Program-made: the position numbers and the translations under genes
Source of the DNA: an uncultured Clostridia bacterium
Lineage (GTDB): Bacteria; Bacillota; Clostridia; TANB77; CAG-508
DNA: 9,026 bases
Assembly (NCBI GenBank): GCA_947626705.1
Contig: CANQTJ010000064.1
Location: 1-9,026 of the forward strand
Direction of reading: 5' to 3'
Notes under the pieces: model-generated
Told to the model about the DNA's origin: nothing
Database searches by the model: none
What the model saw: only the letters and a program-made list of their open reading frames with translations
Shown: piece by piece, positions 5,640 through 9,026 of the stretch
Layout of the letters: each line of letters begins with the position of its first letter
How positions within the stretch are numbered: the first letter of the stretch is position 1

Positions 5640-6521
5640 CTATTCTACTTCAATTAATTCGTATTCTTTGCTTCCTATACCTAATTCTTCTGCTACATCT
5701 ATTGTATGTGTTCCTTGTCTTGAGTTTATCCTCTCTAATAAATGCTCTTTTCCTGGATCATCTGATTTAATAACTAAATCTATACATGCTTGATCTATTG
5801 CAACAGGATCTAAAGAAGCTAAAATACCGATATCCTTTATACAAGGATCTTCAGCAACATTACAACAGTCGCAGTCAACTGACATATTACACATAACATT
5901 TATATATGCTATATTTCCTTTAAAATAGTTAACAACTGATGATGCACTATCTGCCATAGCTTCTAAAAATTTAGTTTGCTCTACTTTAAACATATCTTCA
6001 TAAGAGCCATTTTCTTTACCAACACAGTGTATATATCTTTTTCCTTTGCTTGATGCAATACCTATTGATAATTGTTTTAAAGCTCCTCCATATCCTCCCA
6101 TTGGATGTCCTTTAAAGTGTGAAAGTACTAACATTGAATCATAATTTTCTAAATTTTTTCCAACATAATTCTTTTTTATAACTTTACCATTTGGAATTTC
6201 TAATATTGCATCTGGTCCTTCCTCATCCATGATATCAACATTAAAATATTTAGACCAACCATGATTTTCCATTAGCTTTTTATGTTTTTCTGTTGTATCT
6301 CTAGCTCCTTCATACGCTGTGTTACATTCTACTACTGTCCCTTTAATATAATCTACCATTGGTTTCATAAATTCAGGTTTAAGATAGTTTTGGTTTCCTT
6401 CTTCTCCTGAGTGAACTTTAATGGCAACTTTTCCTGTTAAGTCTTTTCCTAACATTTTAAATAATTTTACGATATTTTCTGGTTTAATATCTTTTGTAAA
6501 GTAAACTTTTGCTTTTTCCAT
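5640..6521 (-). CDS. DUF362 protein, short form with a cysteine cluster
   Basis: DUF362 proteins are widespread in anaerobes; many are fused to ferredoxin-type iron-sulfur domains (COG2768) and no biochemical role is established. At 293 residues this is the core alone: long relatives carry about 60-80 more with two CxxCxxCxxxCP clusters, missing here. Family marks are VAIKVHSGEEGN (32-43), VECNTAYEGARDTTEKH (64-80), LVLSHFKGHPMGGYGGALKQ (131-150), and ILASLDPVAIDQACIDLV (233-250). Cysteines 211, 217, 219, 220 and 227 in the segment CNMSVDCDCCNVAEDPC are closely spaced and could bind a metal or cluster. The start at 6521 has AAGGG nine bases upstream. A promoter at 6553-6581, embedded in an inverted repeat, drives it as a single gene. 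Its base composition is less AT-extreme than the unknown genes. Confidence 0.9.
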   Translation of the reverse strand: MEKAKVYFTKDIKPENIVKLFKMLGKDLTGKVAIKVHSGEEGNQNYLKPEFMKPMVDYIKGTVVECNTAYEGARDTTEKHKKLMENHGWSKYFNVDIMDEEGPDAILEIPNGKVIKKNYVGKNLENYDSMLVLSHFKGHPMGGYGGALKQLSIGIASSKGKRYIHCVGKENGSYEDMFKVEQTKFLEAMADSASSVVNYFKGNIAYINVMCNMSVDCDCCNVAEDPCIKDIGILASLDPVAIDQACIDLVIKSDDPGKEHLLERINSRQGTHTIDVAEELGIGSKEYELIEVE

Positions 6522-6540
6522 CTTATCACACCCTTCTTTC

Positions 6541-6574
6541 TTATTAATTAATATTTTACTATATTAATTAATAA
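6541..6574. promoter_or_regulatory. Perfect 12-bp inverted repeat flanking the DUF362 -10 box
   Basis: TTATTAATTAAT (6541-6552) and ATTAATTAATAA (6563-6574) are exact reverse complements separated by 10 bases. The -10 box (6558-6553) lies in that gap, so a bound dimer would cover the core promoter. The arms are pure A/T, which raises the chance background, but 12 of 12 matches with the -10 at the centre make an operator plausible. Confidence 0.5.
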
Positions 6575-6581
6575 TTTTCAA
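6553..6581 (-). promoter_or_regulatory. Sigma-A-type promoter of the DUF362 gene
   Basis: On the minus strand TTGAAA (6581-6576), 17-base spacer, TAAAAT (6558-6553). Each hexamer has one mismatch to consensus. Expected start near 6546, giving a leader of about 25 bases containing the AAGGG ribosome site. Confidence 0.65.
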
Positions 6582-6722
6582 TTAAATTACAAATATTTCC
6601 ATATTTTTTTGTTAGATTGCTACATAATAATGTTTTTTAAATAATATTAATTAAAAATGCTAAAATATAATATTTAATGAAATGACGAATGTGCATGGAA
6701 AAATTTTAGAAATTATTTTATA

Positions 6723-7997
6723 TTATATACCTTTAAGTTTTTTATATTTCGAATAAAAGTATACTCCTCCACCTATCAAACAAATCATAAATATTAACAT
6801 ACCTGTTCCAACACCAGTTTTTGGTAAAATTCCTTTCGCTGTTGTAGGGTCATCTGTTTTAGTAGAAGTAGTATTAGTTTTAGTTGTATCTGTTTTTTGT
6901 CCATTTGTTTTATCTTTATTATTTGTATTATCTGTATCACTTGATGTTGCAGTTACTGTAACTGTACATGTTGCCTTTTTACTTCCATCTTGTGAAGTTA
7001 CTGTAATAATGGTAGAACCAACTTTTTTAGGTGTTATTTTTCCTGCATTATCAACAGTTGCAACTGACTCATCGCTTGAACTCCATGTTACAATTTTATT
7101 TGTGGCATTTGAAGGACTAAAAGTAGGTGTAAGAGTCAAGGTTTTACCTAATTGTACAGTTGCTGTTTTTTGTAATGAAATACCTTCTAATGCAATATCA
7201 GCTCCTAAATTATCTACTAATATGTACCCATAAATATCCTTAATGTTTTTTCCTGAAAAATAAACCCATAAATAATATAATCCAGTATCTGGAGCTTGTA
7301 TTATTTCAGTAGGATATCCACCTCCATTTTCACTACCATACTCACCTATCCAATAACTCCATGTTGTCCAATTAGAAGTAGGTATAGTATCTTTTAATAT
7401 ATTTTGTAATTCATAAAAATCTCCATTTTTAGCTTTAATCTCTCTATACTTATTAATAACATTTTCATCTGTTATCTTCTCATATTGATAATATGCTTCA
7501 CTATTTTTTGGATTTCTTAATTTTATATCTATACTACTATTTTTTCCAATTATAGGGAAGTCCTTCCCATTACTTATTACTGGACAGTTATTTACTTTTA
7601 AATATGGAATTTTCAAATCTACACTATACGGTTCTAAAACAATTTTACTTATTGTTTTATCTCTTATTGTAATATATCCTGTGTCAACAACATTTATTAC
7701 TTCTCTAATTTCATTATTCGTTGTCATAAGGTCTATAGTTGCTGTAGTAGCCGTAAATTGCATTATTGAATACCAATTTTCAACTTGTGTTGTTGCTGTT
7801 TTTGTTAGTCCATATTCATAATCATGTGTTGTGTCTAATGCTAAACCTGTAAAATTAAATTTCATACTACCATTATTTGAATATACATTTCTTGTTACTC
7901 CTACTGTGGCTTTTGATACATTAGGTACTAATAATAATAATATACTTACAATTAATATCATTATAATAATCTTTGTAATATTTTTTTCTCTAGTCAT
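6723..7997 (-). CDS. Sortase-anchored surface protein with a Big_2 domain
   Basis: An exported protein covalently attached to the cell wall. Residues 1-30 are a signal peptide (basic start, hydrophobic 9-25, cleavage likely after VSKA). Residues 31-265 are a secreted region I do not recognise, rich in Tyr, Trp and Thr, with GYITIRDKTISKIVLEPYSV (107-126) and aromatic segments YWIGEYGSENGGGYP (215-229) and GLYYLWVYFSGKNI (239-252). Residues 268-349 are a bacterial Ig-like (Big_2) domain with the hallmarks ISLQKTATVQLGKTLTL, WSSSDESVATVD, GKITPKKVGSTIITVT. A Thr/Asp/Lys linker (350-388) leads to LPKTG (391-395), a hydrophobic helix and a KYKKLKG tail. Function is probably adhesion or wall structure, by inference. 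No sortase lies nearby. The start at 7997 follows a GGGGG-type ribosome site. I saw no clear terminator after 6723. Confidence 0.92.
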   Translation of the reverse strand: MTREKNITKIIIMILIVSILLLLVPNVSKATVGVTRNVYSNNGSMKFNFTGLALDTTHDYEYGLTKTATTQVENWYSIMQFTATTATIDLMTTNNEIREVINVVDTGYITIRDKTISKIVLEPYSVDLKIPYLKVNNCPVISNGKDFPIIGKNSSIDIKLRNPKNSEAYYQYEKITDENVINKYREIKAKNGDFYELQNILKDTIPTSNWTTWSYWIGEYGSENGGGYPTEIIQAPDTGLYYLWVYFSGKNIKDIYGYILVDNLGADIALEGISLQKTATVQLGKTLTLTPTFSPSNATNKIVTWSSSDESVATVDNAGKITPKKVGSTIITVTSQDGSKKATCTVTVTATSSDTDNTNNKDKTNGQKTDTTKTNTTSTKTDDPTTAKGILPKTGVGTGMLIFMICLIGGGVYFYSKYKKLKGI

Positions 7998-8050
7998 TTT
8001 CTATCCCCCTTTTTTTCTTTAGACTATTTCTACAATTTTTTAATACTTAT

Positions 8051-8079
8051 TATATATAACTAAATTCTAAAAATGTCAA
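8051..8079 (-). promoter_or_regulatory. Strong sigma-A promoter of the LPXTG protein gene
   Basis: On the minus strand the -35 is a perfect TTGACA (8079-8074). The -10 reads TATATA (8056-8051) at 17-base spacing, with an overlapping TATAAT (8054-8049) at 19. The leader to the ATG at 7997 is about 45-50 bases. The tandem repeat at 8084-8120 lies immediately upstream of the -35. Confidence 0.75.
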
Positions 8080-8083
8080 CAAT

Positions 8084-8120
8084 TTAACAAAATTTTTTAC
8101 ATTAACAAAATTTTTTACAT
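8084..8120 (-). repeat. Tandem 18-bp repeat upstream of the LPXTG promoter
   Basis: TAACAAAATTTTTTACAT occurs twice head to tail (8085-8102 and 8103-8120), with one extra matching T at 8084. Read in the gene's direction each unit is ATGTAAAAAATTTTGTTA, an A-tract/T-tract element ending five bases from the -35 box. The place and sequence fit an UP element for RNA polymerase alpha subunits, or two side-by-side activator sites. Confidence 0.65.
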
Positions 8121-8146
8121 TTTTTTATAATGTATTACTAGTTAAA

Positions 8147-8182
8147 TTTAAAAATAAAAAAGCACCCAAACTTTCATGGGTG
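8147..8182 (-). terminator. Terminator of the typA-trmR unit
   Basis: Immediately after the stop codon (8185-8183) the minus strand reads CACCCA, an 8-base loop, TGGGTG, then C and a T-rich tail (TTTTTTATTTTT). The 6-bp GC-rich stem with T-run is a standard intrinsic terminator. Confidence 0.85.
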
Positions 8183-8770
8183 TCATTTTATTCTACTTAT
8201 AGCCAATCCATCTCCAACCTCTAATATTTGAGTTTCTAAGTTAGGATTTTCAGACACTTGTTTTATATATTCTCTCAAGTTTCTTACAGCTGTTCTCTGT
8301 TTATGCTTATTATAATCACTCATAACATAACCTTTATATAAAACATTATCTGCAAATATCAATCCATCTGGATTTATCATTCTTAAAGATTGATTTAAGA
8401 AGAATGGATATTTTCCTTTTGCTGCATCAATAAATACCATATCATATTTTTCATTTAATGTTGGCAATATATCTACTGCATCTCCTTCATATATATTGAT
8501 TTTTTCTTCTACTCCAACTTTTTTTATATTTATTTTTGCCTCTTTTATTCTTTCTGCATCTCTTTCAATTGTATCTATTTTTCCATTCTCTAATAAAAAT
8601 TCTGAAAAACACATTGCAGAATATCCAACTGCTGTCCCTATTTCTAATATTCTTCTAGGAGGATTATTTTTTATTTCTTTTTCAATTACTTCTAAAGTGT
8701 CGTCCATTATTATTGGTATATGTTCTTCCAACGCTTTTTGCTTTATTTTTTTAAGTTCTTCTTTATTCAT
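8183..8770 (-). CDS. trmR: SAM-dependent O-methyltransferase, TrmR-like (tRNA 5-hydroxyuridine methyltransferase)
   Basis: Class I catechol-O-methyltransferase-like enzyme. Its closest recognisable relatives are TrmR (formerly YrrM), which methylates 5-hydroxyuridine at tRNA position 34 to 5-methoxyuridine. SAM site: LEIGTAVGYSA (42-52) and the acidic end of strand 2, IDTIERD with Glu69; EGDAVD (95-100) follows. The divalent-metal ligands expected for the family are Asp115 in FIDAAKGKY and Asp141/Asn142 in ADNVLYKG; the LYKG after DN is typical of TrmR. Length 195 is slightly short compared with about 215 in Bacillus, mainly at the N-terminus. AGGAAGG lies about 13 bases before the ATG at 8770, a little far; the upstream in-frame stop leaves no earlier start. 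It follows typA by 29 bases and ends in a terminator. Confidence 0.85.
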   Translation of the reverse strand: MNKEELKKIKQKALEEHIPIIMDDTLEVIEKEIKNNPPRRILEIGTAVGYSAMCFSEFLLENGKIDTIERDAERIKEAKINIKKVGVEEKINIYEGDAVDILPTLNEKYDMVFIDAAKGKYPFFLNQSLRMINPDGLIFADNVLYKGYVMSDYNKHKQRTAVRNLREYIKQVSENPNLETQILEVGDGLAISRIK

Positions 8771-8800
8771 TATTTACTTTATTCCTTCCTAAGAGAACTA

Positions 8801-9026
8801 CTACTTATTTCTATTAGCTCTTTCTCTTTCTTTTGAATCAAGTATTTTTTTTCTTAATCTAATAGATTTAGGTGTTACTTCAACTAACTCATCATCTTGT
8901 ATAAATTCAATAGCTTTTTCTAATGACATTTGAATTGGTGGAACTAATCTTAATGCATCATCTGAACCAGATGCTCTTGTATTTGTTAAGTGTTTCTCTT
9001 TACATACATTTATAGCTAAATCTTCT
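8801..9026 (-). CDS. typA: TypA/BipA ribosome-associated GTPase, C-terminal end (runs off right edge)
   Basis: Only the last 74 complete codons are present. They read from EDLAINVCKEKHLTNTRASG to the tail KERERANRNK. The segments KHLTNTRASGSDDALRLVPP, SLEKAIEFIQDDELVEVTP and SIRLRKKILD are the conserved C-terminal domain of TypA (BipA), a translational GTPase of the EF-G type that acts on the ribosome in assembly and stress. The GTPase domains are beyond the right edge. It ends in two adjacent TAG codons (8803-8801 and 8800-8798) and is followed after 29 bases by the methyltransferase gene, probably on the same transcript. Confidence 0.95.
   Translation of the reverse strand, partial: EDLAINVCKEKHLTNTRASGSDDALRLVPPIQMSLEKAIEFIQDDELVEVTPKSIRLRKKILDSKERERANRNK

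Noticed and set aside
7009..7233. Plus-strand open frame opposite the Big_2 domain
   Set aside because: It is antisense to a well-supported domain and has no convincing ribosome site.
7831..8022. Plus-strand frame across the start of the LPXTG gene
   Set aside because: It is antisense to the signal peptide and ribosome site of a confident gene.
8496..8792. Plus-strand 98-codon frame opposite the methyltransferase
   Set aside because: Its Phe/Ser/Ile-rich sequence is the expected antisense shadow of Glu/Lys-rich codons; no ribosome site, and the minus strand has clear catalytic motifs.

Overview
The window is very AT-rich chromosomal DNA (roughly three quarters A+T by eye). It looks like a low-GC Firmicute of the class Clostridia, plausibly an uncultured gut lineage. 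The evidence is strong AGGAG-type ribosome sites, sigma-A-type promoters, an LPXTG cell-wall protein, a PdaB-like deacetylase of the sporulation/cell-wall kind, and a TypA-TrmR pair with Firmicute-like sequence. Nearly every gene is on the minus strand; only one small gene (5085-5522) is on the plus strand.

Reading the minus strand in transcription order from the right edge: the C-terminal end of typA is followed 29 bases later by a TrmR-type tRNA methyltransferase, and the pair ends in a clear terminator (8147-8182). A sortase-anchored surface protein with a Big_2 domain follows, with its own near-consensus promoter and a tandem 18-bp repeat just upstream of the -35 box. Next is a DUF362 protein whose -10 box sits between the arms of a perfect 12-bp inverted repeat. 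It converges on the plus-strand helical-bundle gene, and both share a long bidirectional terminator (5531-5590). A TspO/MBR membrane protein comes next, ending in a 122-bp imperfect inverted repeat with a T-run.

The next block is one transcription unit: a decayed metallo-beta-lactamase-fold hydrolase (N- and C-terminal ends remain, the metal-binding middle is deleted), murI (glutamate racemase), a 360-residue protein I do not recognise, and a 152-residue protein I do not recognise. Spacings are 15 and 6 bases and then a TAATG stop/start overlap. The last two sense codons of the 152-residue gene form the -35 box of a perfect consensus promoter that drives a separate 70-residue gene. That small gene has clearly higher GC than its neighbours, a palindrome at the expected transcription start, and its own terminator.

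The left part holds a PdaB-like polysaccharide deacetylase split by a +1 frameshift, then about 360 bases of AT-rich spacer. The spacer contains a good promoter and a hairpin-bearing leader for a gene cut off by the left edge. That gene starts with TTG and resembles the N-terminus of a clostridial single-stranded-DNA-binding protein.

I see no CRISPR array, tRNA, rRNA, transposase or recognisable defence system. The most interesting unexplained items are the unknown two-gene module coupled to murI with the compositionally distinct 70-residue gene after it, the decayed hydrolase that simple ORF calling misses, and an 11-bp motif (ATTTTTTACAT) recurring upstream of three different genes.
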